DNA of 64,000 nt from the NCBI RefSeq assembly GCF_009765355.1, contig NZ_VTHK01000010.1, forward strand, positions 152,911-216,910, given 5' to 3'. Every line of letters begins with the position of its first letter. The stretch's first letter is position 1. The notes below the pieces were generated by a model, which was not told the DNA's origin, did no database searches, and was given only the letters and a program-made list of their open reading frames with translations. The position numbers and the translations under genes are program-made. Positions 49,560 through 57,903 of the stretch are shown here, one piece after another. Origin of the DNA: Amycolatopsis anabasis (GTDB lineage: Bacteria; Actinomycetota; Actinomycetes; Mycobacteriales; Pseudonocardiaceae).

Positions 49560-52556
49560 GTGGAATTTCGGATCTTGGGCCCCGTGCGGGTGGAGCAACG
49601 GTCCGGTGTCTTCGACCTGCGCTCGGTGAAACTCCGTGCGCTGCTGGCGGTTCTGCTGCTGCACGCGAACTCCGCGGTGCACGCGGACAGCCTGGTGAAC
49701 CGGCTGTGGGACGAGGAAGGGCAGCCGGAAGACGCGCGGAAGAAGCTCCAGACTTATGTGTCTCGCGCGCGAGGGATTCTGAAGAAAGCCAAGTCGCACG
49801 CCGAATTGATCACCGAACATGGTCACTACCGGCTGCGGGTGGAGCCGTCGCTCGTCGATTATTACCGTTTTCGTCAACTTGCCGACGAAGGCAAGAATTT
49901 GGTCAAGAACGGGGATCATCGCGGCGCGGTGGCGGTTCTGGACGAGGCGTTGGAATTGTGGCGGGAGCCGCCGCTGGCCGACGTGTACACCACCTGGGCG
50001 TACGGCAAGCGCGACGAGCTCGTCAGCCAGGTTCTGCTGCCCGCCTACCGCACGCTGTTCGAAGCGCATCTGGCGCAGGACCACCACGAACTGGTCCTCA
50101 AGCGACTCCGTCCCCTGCTGGACGAGCACCCGCCCGACGAAACCTTCGCCGCTCAGTACCTGAGCGCGCTGGCCGTGGTGGACGAGGTGGGGAGCATGAC
50201 CAGCTTCTTCCACGACTTCACCCGCCGGATGCGCGAGTCGCTCGGCGCGCAGCCCGCCGAGTGGCTGGTGCGGCACTACCGCAAGCTGGTCGACGAGCAG
50301 CCGCTGCCCAGTGCGTTCGGGGTGCCCGCGACCGCGGCGCGGCACCGCGTGCCGCCGCGCCAGCTGCCCCGGGACACCCCGCACTTCCTCGGGCGGGACG
50401 GCCTGATGCGCCGCCTGGACGCCCTGCTGGTCACCTCGAACGGGCCCGCGCTGGTGGCGCTGGACGGGTTGCCCGGCGTCGGCAAGACCGCGCTGGCCAC
50501 GCACTGGGCGCACAGCCGGATTCAGGACTTTCCGGACGGTGACCTGTACGCCGATCTGAACGGGTACGGCCCGGGCGCGCCGACGAGCCCGGCCTACGTG
50601 CTGGCCACCTTCCTGGAGGCGCTCGGATTCACGGTGCCCGCGGACACCGAGGAACGGGTGGCGCTGCTGCGGTGCGCGCTGGCGGGGCGGCGGATCCTGG
50701 TCTTCCTGGACAACGCGCGCGATTCCGAGCACATCCGCCCCCTGCTCGCGGCGACCTCGCCGTGCCCGGTCCTGGTCACCAGCCGGCAGCAGCTCACCAC
50801 GCTCGCCTACCGCGAGGGCGCCGAACGCATCACCGTGCCGCCGTTCCTGATCGAGGACGCGATGGCGTTCCTCCGGCACCGCATCGGCGACACCCAGGAG
50901 CAGCTGCGGATGACCACGCTGCACGATCTGGCGACGCTGTGCGCCGGGCTGCCGATCGCGTTGCAGATCGCCGGTGAGCACATCGCCGCCCGGCCGGACG
51001 TGCCCAGCGACGATCTCGTGGCGCACCTGCGCGGGCAACTGCTCGACGCGGGCGGCCACGGCGACGGGGACGCGCCCACGCTGCGCGCGGTGTTCGCGTG
51101 GTCGTGCGACGCGCTGTCCGCCGAGGCGCGGCGCCTGTTCCAGTTCCTGGGCCTGCACCCGAGCGCGCGCATCACGACCCCCGCCGCCGCGGCCGTCGCG
51201 GGGCTGCCCGCCGACGAGGTCGAGAAGGTGTTCGGGAAACTGATCGGCGCCCACCTGCTGCACCAGGAGACCGGGGACGGTTACCGGCTGCACGACCTGC
51301 TGCACCAGTACGCCACCGACCGCGTGCGCGAGCGGGAGGACTGGACCGCCTGCCACGACGCGGTGCACCGGATGGTCGACTGGTATCTGGGAACGGTCAT
51401 CAACGCGCTGCGGCTGATCTTTCCCCAGCAGCCCGAAGTTCCGCCGCTGAGCCTGCGCACGGCGGTGCGCCCGCAAACCTTCGGCGACAAGGAAGAGGCC
51501 ATGCGGTGGTGCGTGCGGGAACGCGCCCAGGTCCTCGAGGTGGCGCGATTCGGCGCGGAGTACGGATTCCACGAGCACGTCTGGCGCATGGTCGGGATCT
51601 TCGGCGACCTGCTCCACCTGTACGGCGATCCGCGCGATCTCATCGAAATCCACCACGTGGCGCTGCGGTCGGCCCGCACGGTCGGTTCCCGGTACGGTGA
51701 GGCCGCGCACCTGAACAACCTGGCCTGCTTCCAGCTCAATCTCCGCGAATACGCGGAAGCCGAACGGAACTACCGGCGGTCGCTGGCGATCTGGCGCGAG
51801 AGCGACAATCTCGTTTGCGAGGCCACGAGTTTGCACAACATCGGCACGACCTATCTCGAACGAGACGACTTCCGGGCGGCGATCAAGTCCTACCAGGCCG
51901 GGCTCGACCTGTACGAGAAAGCGGGCTACGAGGCGGGACAGGCGCGGGCACACCTGCGGCTCGGGGATGCCTACCGCGGCCTGGGAAAACACGATCTCGC
52001 CGTGGCCAGCTATCACCGGGAGCTGGAGGTCCGGCAGCGCAGCGGGCAGTCGGAGGGCCGTGGGCAGACCCTGGTCCGGCTGGGCGAGCTGGCGTTGGAG
52101 CGGGGGGACGAGCTGGGCGCCCTGAAGCTCTGCCTGGAGTCGCTTTCCCTGCACCGGGCCGCCCGGGCGCACCGGCGGGCGGCCGAGACGCTGCGGGTGC
52201 TCGCCAGGGTTCGGGAGCGGCTCGGGGAATTCGACAAGATGCTCGCATGCGCCCGCGAGGCGATCCGGTTGTCGGGCGACTCCTGCGATCTGCGGGGAAA
52301 GGCGGAAGCGCTGGAGATCTCCGGTCGTGGGCACCACGCCCTCGGGCAGAACGAAGAATCACACGAATGCTGGCGGCAGGCGTACGAGCTGTATCGCGAA
52401 CTCGGTGATGTGCGGGCACAAAAAATGCGGCTCCGCCTGGAAGAACCGGCGGAACCGCGAAAACTGATCCCGGGGCAGCGGACCGATTCGGCGCCGCCGC
52501 CCTGGTGGTCGGATCAGGTGATGATGACGCAGAGAGGCGCGACGTCCGGGGACTGA
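49560..52556 (+). CDS. BTAD (SARP/AfsR-like) transcriptional regulator with NB-ARC and TPR domains
   Basis: 998 residues if started at GTG 49560, giving VEFRILGPVRV, the normal N-terminus of BTAD proteins; GTGs at 49542 and 49554 are also in frame. Order: OmpR-type winged helix (~1-95), BTAD (~95-245), NB-ARC ATPase with Walker A GLPGVGKTAL (~301-310), LVFLDNARD, CAGLPIALQIAG (~462-473), helical region and TPRs (from ~715; LNNLACFQLNLREYAEAERN). AfsR-like regulators activate secondary-metabolism genes. The divergent kinase cluster is its probable target. The C-terminus overlaps a small minus-strand gene. Confidence 0.92.
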   Translation: MEFRILGPVRVEQRSGVFDLRSVKLRALLAVLLLHANSAVHADSLVNRLWDEEGQPEDARKKLQTYVSRARGILKKAKSHAELITEHGHYRLRVEPSLVDYYRFRQLADEGKNLVKNGDHRGAVAVLDEALELWREPPLADVYTTWAYGKRDELVSQVLLPAYRTLFEAHLAQDHHELVLKRLRPLLDEHPPDETFAAQYLSALAVVDEVGSMTSFFHDFTRRMRESLGAQPAEWLVRHYRKLVDEQPLPSAFGVPATAARHRVPPRQLPRDTPHFLGRDGLMRRLDALLVTSNGPALVALDGLPGVGKTALATHWAHSRIQDFPDGDLYADLNGYGPGAPTSPAYVLATFLEALGFTVPADTEERVALLRCALAGRRILVFLDNARDSEHIRPLLAATSPCPVLVTSRQQLTTLAYREGAERITVPPFLIEDAMAFLRHRIGDTQEQLRMTTLHDLATLCAGLPIALQIAGEHIAARPDVPSDDLVAHLRGQLLDAGGHGDGDAPTLRAVFAWSCDALSAEARRLFQFLGLHPSARITTPAAAAVAGLPADEVEKVFGKLIGAHLLHQETGDGYRLHDLLHQYATDRVREREDWTACHDAVHRMVDWYLGTVINALRLIFPQQPEVPPLSLRTAVRPQTFGDKEEAMRWCVRERAQVLEVARFGAEYGFHEHVWRMVGIFGDLLHLYGDPRDLIEIHHVALRSARTVGSRYGEAAHLNNLACFQLNLREYAEAERNYRRSLAIWRESDNLVCEATSLHNIGTTYLERDDFRAAIKSYQAGLDLYEKAGYEAGQARAHLRLGDAYRGLGKHDLAVASYHRELEVRQRSGQSEGRGQTLVRLGELALERGDELGALKLCLESLSLHRAARAHRRAAETLRVLARVRERLGEFDKMLACAREAIRLSGDSCDLRGKAEALEISGRGHHALGQNEESHECWRQAYELYRELGDVRAQKMRLRLEEPAEPRKLIPGQRTDSAPPPWWSDQVMMTQRGATSGD

Positions 52557-52711
52557 GGTGCCGCGGGTTCGGCGGAAGCCGCGGTCGCGAAGGCGATCAT
52601 CAGGGCGGGCGCGGCGGCGGCCACCGTCAGCATGCGGGCGCGTCGACGTCGCGCACGGGCCTCAGTGGACGGTGTCGCATCAGGACGCTCTGAATCGATC
52701 TTCGTCTGCAC
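52514..52711 (-). CDS. Small secreted or membrane-anchored peptide
   Basis: 65 residues from GTG at 52711; a shorter start at the internal Met (52633) is possible. A basic N-terminal part (TEARARRRRARM) is followed by a hydrophobic signal-like segment (LTVAAAAPALMIAFATAASA) with an ASA-E cleavage-like end. A short tail PAAPQSPDVAPLCVIIT has one Cys. It is antisense to the last 43 bases of the BTAD regulator. Could be a signalling peptide for the neighbouring STAND/BTAD regulators; no homology is claimed, and it may not be expressed. Confidence 0.45.
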   Translation of the reverse strand: MQTKIDSERPDATPSTEARARRRRARMLTVAAAAPALMIAFATAASAEPAAPQSPDVAPLCVIIT

Positions 52712-52790
52712 GGCGGAGATAGTTCCACACGCGAGAACAGCCGCCACTATCGGGGGTAACCCAAGCGGGTTACTTTGCGTACAAGATCCA

Positions 52791-54206
52791 CTACTGCGTG
52801 CGTTCGAAGGAAATCTTGCGTTTGTCCACGTCAACCGCGGTAAGCCGGACCGTGATCCGGCCGCCTTCCGGGAAGTTCGTGCCGGTGCAGCGGCCCATCA
52901 CCGGTGGGTTCTCGACCATGATCTCGGCGCGGGTCTCCTCGGCGCGCAGAACCACCGCCTCGAAGTGCTCGCCGATACGCGGGGCCAGCATCCAGGCTTC
53001 GACTTGATCTATGCAGGCGCGTTCGACGCGGGCGGCCAGGGTGTCCGAGGCGCTCATCAGGTCCGGCATTTCGGCGAGTCCGGCGCGGACCCACTCCGGC
53101 ACCGGACGGTCCGCGCCGACCGCGAGGCACACCTCGGTGGCGAACCGGTCGACCAGGCGGCGGATCGGGGCGGTCACGTGCGCGTACGGTCCGCCGATTC
53201 CCGCGTGGGTGCTCAGTTCCGGCGCCTCGCCGTCGAACGCGGTGTACCCGGCGCCGCGCAGCAGCCGGGTCGTGTCCGCGTAGAGCGCCATCGCCTCCGG
53301 TTGCCCGGGGTCCAAGCCGGACAGCAGCTCGGCCACGCTGGCGCCCGCGGGCCAGTCGATCCCCAGCGCGTGCGCGGAGCGGCGCAGCCAGTCCACCGCC
53401 TCGGGCTCCGCGCCGGGCAGGGTCCGCAGCACCCCGACCCCGGCCTCGATCATGATCGTCGCCGCGGACATCCCGGTGAGCAGCGAGATCTCGGCGTTCC
53501 AGGCTTCGATCGGGTTCCGCGGCCGCATGCCCAGCGCCCAGCCGCCATCGGGGTCACCACCGATTTCCTGTTCCGGAAGCTGCAGCTCCAGCGCGCCGCG
53601 GCGCACGGCGAGCTCCCGCCGCAGGCGGCCGATCTCCGGTAACGCCGCGATCGACGGGTGCGGGTCGTCCAGCGTCGCCTGCACGCTCTCGTAGTCGAAC
53701 TGCCGGACCGAGCGGACCATGGCGCGGCGCACCCGGGCACCGGTCGGCACGCCGGTGGCGTCGAGGTCGATGGTCCACAGCACGGCGGGCCGGACCTCGC
53801 CCGGGAGCAGGCTCGCCGCGTCCTCGGAGAGCACCGGGGGATGCAGCGGCACGTTGCCGTCCGGAAGGTACAGCGTCTGCCCGCGACGCCGCGCCTCCAG
53901 ATCGATCGGGCCGCCGGGCGCCACGAAGGCCGCCACGTCCGCGATGGCGTAGTGCACCCGGAACCCGCCGGCGACGCGTTCCAGCAGCATCGCCTGGTCG
54001 AGGTCCTTGGCGCCGGGCGGGTCGATCGTGACGAACGGCAGGTCGGTGGCGTCCTCGCGGGCCCCGGCCGGTTCGCGGGGATCCACCGCGGCCGCCTCCG
54101 CCTCGGCCAGGACGTCCGCGCCGAACGACTCCGGCAGCTCGAACTCGGCGCGCAGCCGACCGAAGTCGCCGCCCGCCGCCTGCGTGGCGATCACGAGGGG
54201 ACGCAC
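52791..54206 (-). CDS. RNB domain-containing ribonuclease
   Basis: 471 residues from GTG. The RNB core begins near residue 60 with TIDPPGAKDLDQAM (catalytic Asp cluster), then HYAIADVAAFV, RRRGQTLYLPDGNVPLHPPV, and GPYAHVTAPIRRLVDRF with the helix bearing Arg/Tyr. A short S1-like end follows. Only ~55 residues precede the RNB domain, so the two cold-shock domains of RNase II/R are missing. The fourth Asp of the usual D-x-D-D cluster is Gln here. Expected to be a 3'-to-5' exoribonuclease, possibly with altered activity. Such truncated members are common in actinobacteria. Confidence 0.88.
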   Translation of the reverse strand: MRPLVIATQAAGGDFGRLRAEFELPESFGADVLAEAEAAAVDPREPAGAREDATDLPFVTIDPPGAKDLDQAMLLERVAGGFRVHYAIADVAAFVAPGGPIDLEARRRGQTLYLPDGNVPLHPPVLSEDAASLLPGEVRPAVLWTIDLDATGVPTGARVRRAMVRSVRQFDYESVQATLDDPHPSIAALPEIGRLRRELAVRRGALELQLPEQEIGGDPDGGWALGMRPRNPIEAWNAEISLLTGMSAATIMIEAGVGVLRTLPGAEPEAVDWLRRSAHALGIDWPAGASVAELLSGLDPGQPEAMALYADTTRLLRGAGYTAFDGEAPELSTHAGIGGPYAHVTAPIRRLVDRFATEVCLAVGADRPVPEWVRAGLAEMPDLMSASDTLAARVERACIDQVEAWMLAPRIGEHFEAVVLRAEETRAEIMVENPPVMGRCTGTNFPEGGRITVRLTAVDVDKRKISFERTQ

Positions 54207-54279
54207 ACCATGACCCTAACCCGACCGGGCCCGCCGAATCCTCCGTTCGGATGTGGTATATCCGGGTGTTAGCCGGGCT

Positions 54280-54486
54280 TCAGCCGTCGTTCCAGCGGGC
54301 GTCCTCGGCGTCGGCCTGCCGGGTGCGCTCGCGCGCGATCTCCAGTGCCCGCTTCGCGGTCGCCTCGTCCGGATACGGGCCGAGCAGGTCGATCGACCTG
54401 CCGCGATCGTGGTGTTCGACCTGGTTGGTCCGGGTGTTGTAGTACCACCCCTGGTCCGGGTTCGGATCCTTGTCTTCGCCAGCCAT
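54280..54486 (-). CDS. Small conserved actinobacterial protein (WYYNTRT type)
   Basis: 68 residues from ATG with a GGAG site very close. Sequence MAGEDKDPNPDQGWYYNTRT, then EHHDRGRSIDLLGPYPDEA and a basic helix TAKRALEIARERTRQ. The PYPDEATAKRALE part recalls SPOR-like or methionine-aminopeptidase-mislabelled small proteins of actinomycetes. Predicted cytoplasmic, no catalytic motif. Function unknown. Confidence 0.75.
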   Translation of the reverse strand: MAGEDKDPNPDQGWYYNTRTNQVEHHDRGRSIDLLGPYPDEATAKRALEIARERTRQADAEDARWNDG

Positions 54487-54887
54487 GCTCCGAGCCTCGC
54501 ACCAACCGCCCCCGCTTGTCATGTCAGGGATGTTCCGGCCGGTACTTCCCGCCCACACTGGTTCCTTCGCACCCTTTGCGCTGTGCGGTGACGGGGGTTG
54601 CCCTCGGTCGGCACGGGACCTCTCAGCAGCCGAGAGCTCGCAACTCGTCGCCGAATCGCGGTCGGCCAGGCGACCCCCGAAAGCGCGCGCACTTTCCGGC
54701 CCCGCTTAGCCGACGAAGTGGGACGTCACCGAAGACGCCCGCCGAACGGCGTCGACCGGGGAGCACCAGGTCACGGGCAGGTGACCTAATGAGGGGCCGC
54801 GCTAACCGGCCAAAACGCTCACGACCGGACGAGCGCGGCCGCAGCCCGCCGGACGGCACCCGGAAAGTGCCGCCACTTTCGGGAGGA
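54487..54887. other. 401-bp intergenic region with dispersed repeats
   Basis: No gene seen. A 24-bp inverted repeat (54676-54699 and 54860-54883) has arms CCCGAAAGCGCGCGCACTTT plus CCGG and CCGGAAAGTGCCGCCACTTT plus CGGG. The right arm is itself a hairpin directly after the ALDH stop, so it may terminate that operon. Between them is 54802-54826, a 25-mer resembling 20999-21023 (22 of 25 bases). Confidence 0.65.
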
Positions 54888-56315
54888 TCAGAGCGGGAGG
54901 CCGGTGAGGACGGTGACGCGGGGTTCGGTGAAGTCCTCCATCGCGGCCGCCGGGCCTTCGCGGCCGACGCCGGAGTCCTTCACCCCGCCGTAGGGGGCCT
55001 GGTCCGCGCGGAAGCTCGGCACGTCCCCGACCACCACGCCGCCCACGTCCAGCCGCGCCGAAGCGTCGAACGCGGTGGCCAGGTCCCGGGTGAACACCCC
55101 GGCCTGCAGGCCGAACCGGGAGTCGTTGATCCGCCGCAGCCCCTCGTCCACCGAGGAGACCGGGTTCAGGGTCACCACCGGCCCGAACACCTCGTCCGCC
55201 AGCACCGCCGCCGCTTCGGGGACACCGGTCAGCACGGTGGGCGCCAGCGTCGCGCCGTCCCGGGCGCCGCCGGTCAGCAGGTTCCCGCCCGCGGCGACCG
55301 CCTGGCTGACCCACGACTCCACCCGTTCCGCGGCGGCGACGTTGATCATCGGGCCCACCTCGGTGTGCGGGGAACGCGGGTCGCCGGTGCCGAGGGCGCG
55401 CACGTGCGCGAGCACGCGATCGGTCAGTTCGGGGAAGACGTCGGCATGCGCGTAGACCCGCTGGACCGAGATGCAGGACTGGCCCGCCTGGTACATCGCG
55501 AAGGTGGCGATCCGCTGCGCCGCGTAGTCCAGGTCCGTCCAATCCGGACAGACGAGGACCGCCGCGTTGCCGCCGAGTTCCAGGGCGACGTGCTTGCGCG
55601 GCACCGAATCCCGGATTCCCCAGCCGACCGGGACCGAGCCGGTGAACGACACCACCGGCAGCCGCGGATCGGCGACCAGCCCGGCGGCGGCCTCGTTGGG
55701 CACCGGCAGGATCGACCAGCTGCCCGCGGGCAGGTCGGTTTCCGCGAGGATCTCGCCCAGCGCCAGGGCGGTGAGCGGGGTCGCGGGCGCCGGTTTGAGC
55801 ACGATCGGCGCGCCGACCGCGATCGCCGGGGCGACCTTGTGCGCCACCAGGTTCAGCGGGAAGTTGAACGGCGTGATGCCCAGCACCGGGCCGCGCGGCA
55901 CCCGCCGGACGAGCGCCATCCGGCCGGTGCCGCCCGGATCGGTGTCCAGGCGCTGGAGTTCGCCGGAGAACCGGCGGGCTTCTTCGGCCGCCCAGCGGAA
56001 CACCGACACCGCGCGGCCCACCTCGGCGCGGGCCCAGTTGATCGGTTTCGCCGATTCCGCGGTGATCAGGTCGGCGAGTTCGGCGGAGCGGTCGGCGAGC
56101 GTGCGCGACACGTGGTCCAGGGCCGCGGCGCGGACGTGCGCGGGCAGGGCGGCCGCCTCCGCGCGCACCTCGTGCGCGGCCCGCACCGCTTCTTCGGTGT
56201 CTACTGTGGACGGTACGAAATGGGCGCCCGCCTCGCTGCCGTCGAAGGAATGGCGCACGACGACGGTTTCTTCGCTGGTGCGGGGTTTTCCGGCGACCCA
56301 GAACGCGGCGGTCAT
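54888..56315 (-). CDS. NAD(P)+-dependent aldehyde dehydrogenase, GABA shunt context
   Basis: 475 residues from ATG at 56315, fixed by the ATGA overlap with gabT. Rossmann-fold nucleotide site FTGSVPVG (~224-231), catalytic Glu246 in LELGGNA and nucleophile Cys281 in QAGQSCISVQR. Full length for the ALDH superfamily. Downstream of gabT, it most probably oxidises succinate semialdehyde to succinate, although the sequence is closer in feel to the lactaldehyde/phosphonoacetaldehyde dehydrogenase branch than to classical GabD. An STVD run near residue 36 is coded TCC-ACA-GTA-GAC. Confidence 0.92.
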   Translation of the reverse strand: MTAAFWVAGKPRTSEETVVVRHSFDGSEAGAHFVPSTVDTEEAVRAAHEVRAEAAALPAHVRAAALDHVSRTLADRSAELADLITAESAKPINWARAEVGRAVSVFRWAAEEARRFSGELQRLDTDPGGTGRMALVRRVPRGPVLGITPFNFPLNLVAHKVAPAIAVGAPIVLKPAPATPLTALALGEILAETDLPAGSWSILPVPNEAAAGLVADPRLPVVSFTGSVPVGWGIRDSVPRKHVALELGGNAAVLVCPDWTDLDYAAQRIATFAMYQAGQSCISVQRVYAHADVFPELTDRVLAHVRALGTGDPRSPHTEVGPMINVAAAERVESWVSQAVAAGGNLLTGGARDGATLAPTVLTGVPEAAAVLADEVFGPVVTLNPVSSVDEGLRRINDSRFGLQAGVFTRDLATAFDASARLDVGGVVVGDVPSFRADQAPYGGVKDSGVGREGPAAAMEDFTEPRVTVLTGLPL

Positions 56316-57655
56316 CGGTTCACCTCCGCGCGGACGGCGTGCTCCAGCACGGACAGCCCCTCGTGCAGCAACTCGCTGGACAACGAGAGCGGCGGCAGCA
56401 GGCGCACGACGTTGCCGTAGGTGCCGCAGGTCAGCACCACCACCCCGGCCGCGTGGCACGCCCGCGCGACCCGCGCGGTGAGCCCGGGATCCGGTTCGCG
56501 GGTACCGGGTTCGACGAATTCCGCGGCCAGCATCGCGCCCCGCCCGCGCACGTCGCCGAGCACCCCGGTCTCCGCGGCGAGCGCGCGCAGCCGGGGCAGC
56601 ACGACCTCGCCGATCCGGCGGGCGGAGGCGGCCAGGTTCTCGTTCCGCATGGTCTCGATCGAACCCAGCGCCGCGGCGCACGCGATCGGGTTGCCGCCGT
56701 ACGTGCCGCCGAGGCCACCGGGCGGCACCGCGTCGACCAGTTCGGCCCGGCCGGTCACCGCGGCGAGCGGCAACCCGCCCGCGATGCCCTTCGCGGTGGC
56801 GATCAGGTCCGGGACCACGCCCTCGTGCTCGCTGGCGAACCAGTCGCCGGTGCGGCAGAAGCCGGTCTGCACCTCGTCGGCGACGAACACCACGCCGTTT
56901 TCCGCGCACCAGCGCGAGAGCGCGGGCAAGAACCCGGGCGCCGGTTCGATGAACCCGCCCTCGCCCTGGATCGGCTCGATCACCACCGCGGCCACCGAGT
57001 CCGCGCCGATCTGCTTCTCGATCTGGTCGATCGCGGTCCGCGCCGCCGCCTCGCCGGTCAGTCCGGGCGCGTCGCGGAACGGGTAGGAGCCGCGGACCCG
57101 GTACACCTCGGGGGCGAACGGACCGAAACCGTGCTTGTAGGGCACCGATTTCGCGGTCAGCGCCATGGTCAGGTTCGTGCGCCCGTGGTAGGCGTGGTCG
57201 AACACCACGACCGCCTGCCGCCCGGTGGCCACGCGGGCGATCTTCACCGCGTTCTCCACCGCCTCGGCGCCGGAGTTGAACAGCACCGAGCGCTTCTCGT
57301 GGTCGCCGGGCGTGAGCTCGGCCAGCGCTTCGCAGACCTCCACGTACCCCTCGTACGGCGTGACCATGAAACAGGTGTGCGTGAACCAGCACGCCTGCTT
57401 GCGGACCCGGTCGACCACCGCGGGCGCGGAATGGCCGACGTTGGTCACCGCGATCCCGGAACCCAGGTCGATCAGCGTGTTGCCGTCCGCGTCGGTGAGC
57501 AGCCCGCCGCTGGCCGAGGTGACGTACACCGGCAGCACCGAGCCGACCCCCGCGGCGACGGCCTGCTCGCGGCGGTCCTGCAACGCGCGCGAGGCGGGGC
57601 CGGGGATCTCGGTGCGCAACCTGCGCGCGGTCGGGGTGTCCTGCTGGAGGGTCAT
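56312..57655 (-). CDS. gabT: 4-aminobutyrate--2-oxoglutarate transaminase
   Basis: 447 residues. Class III aminotransferase with PLP-binding NSGAEAVENAVKIAR (~127-141), HAYHGRTNLTMALT, Asp260 in FVADEVQTGF, and Schiff-base Lys289 in IATAKGIAGG. Converts GABA and 2-oxoglutarate to succinate semialdehyde and glutamate. Co-translated with the ALDH gene and divergent from a PucR-type activator, giving a small GABA-catabolism locus. Confidence 0.95.
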   Translation of the reverse strand: MTLQQDTPTARRLRTEIPGPASRALQDRREQAVAAGVGSVLPVYVTSASGGLLTDADGNTLIDLGSGIAVTNVGHSAPAVVDRVRKQACWFTHTCFMVTPYEGYVEVCEALAELTPGDHEKRSVLFNSGAEAVENAVKIARVATGRQAVVVFDHAYHGRTNLTMALTAKSVPYKHGFGPFAPEVYRVRGSYPFRDAPGLTGEAAARTAIDQIEKQIGADSVAAVVIEPIQGEGGFIEPAPGFLPALSRWCAENGVVFVADEVQTGFCRTGDWFASEHEGVVPDLIATAKGIAGGLPLAAVTGRAELVDAVPPGGLGGTYGGNPIACAAALGSIETMRNENLAASARRIGEVVLPRLRALAAETGVLGDVRGRGAMLAAEFVEPGTREPDPGLTARVARACHAAGVVVLTCGTYGNVVRLLPPLSLSSELLHEGLSVLEHAVRAEVNR

Positions 57656-57742
57656 GCTTGTTCCTTCGCGGGTTTGCGCGCGTCCGCGATCGTGTCGCCG
57701 GGGCGCGACTTATGAGCGGCCCGCACGCGGGTGAGGAGGGCG

Positions 57743-57777
57743 CCCGGCCGCCCCGATAGCGGGGCCTGGCGGCCGGG
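57743..57777. promoter_or_regulatory. Strong dyad between gabT and PucR regulator
   Basis: CCCGGCCGCC (57743-57752) and GGCGGCCGGG (57768-57777) are exact complements around a 15-base loop. It sits about 90 bases upstream of gabT. Candidate PucR operator or a 5' UTR structure. Confidence 0.45.
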
Positions 57778-57903
57778 GCGCGCGCTGTGGTCGCCTCGAG
57801 TGCCGCGACTTGGCGCGGAGACTGTCATGCCCCGAGCATGCGGCCCGCCGCCCCGGTCCGGCAGTGGCCGATTCGGCGAGGTCGGCGCCTACACTTGTCC
57901 GTT

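Noticed and set aside
49458..52337. A 959-codon open frame on the minus strand
   Set aside because: Lies opposite the BTAD-NB-ARC-TPR regulator, which has clear motifs; no motif in the antisense frame.
54345..56420. A 691-codon frame on the plus strand
   Set aside because: Antisense to the aldehyde dehydrogenase gene with its catalytic Glu and Cys.
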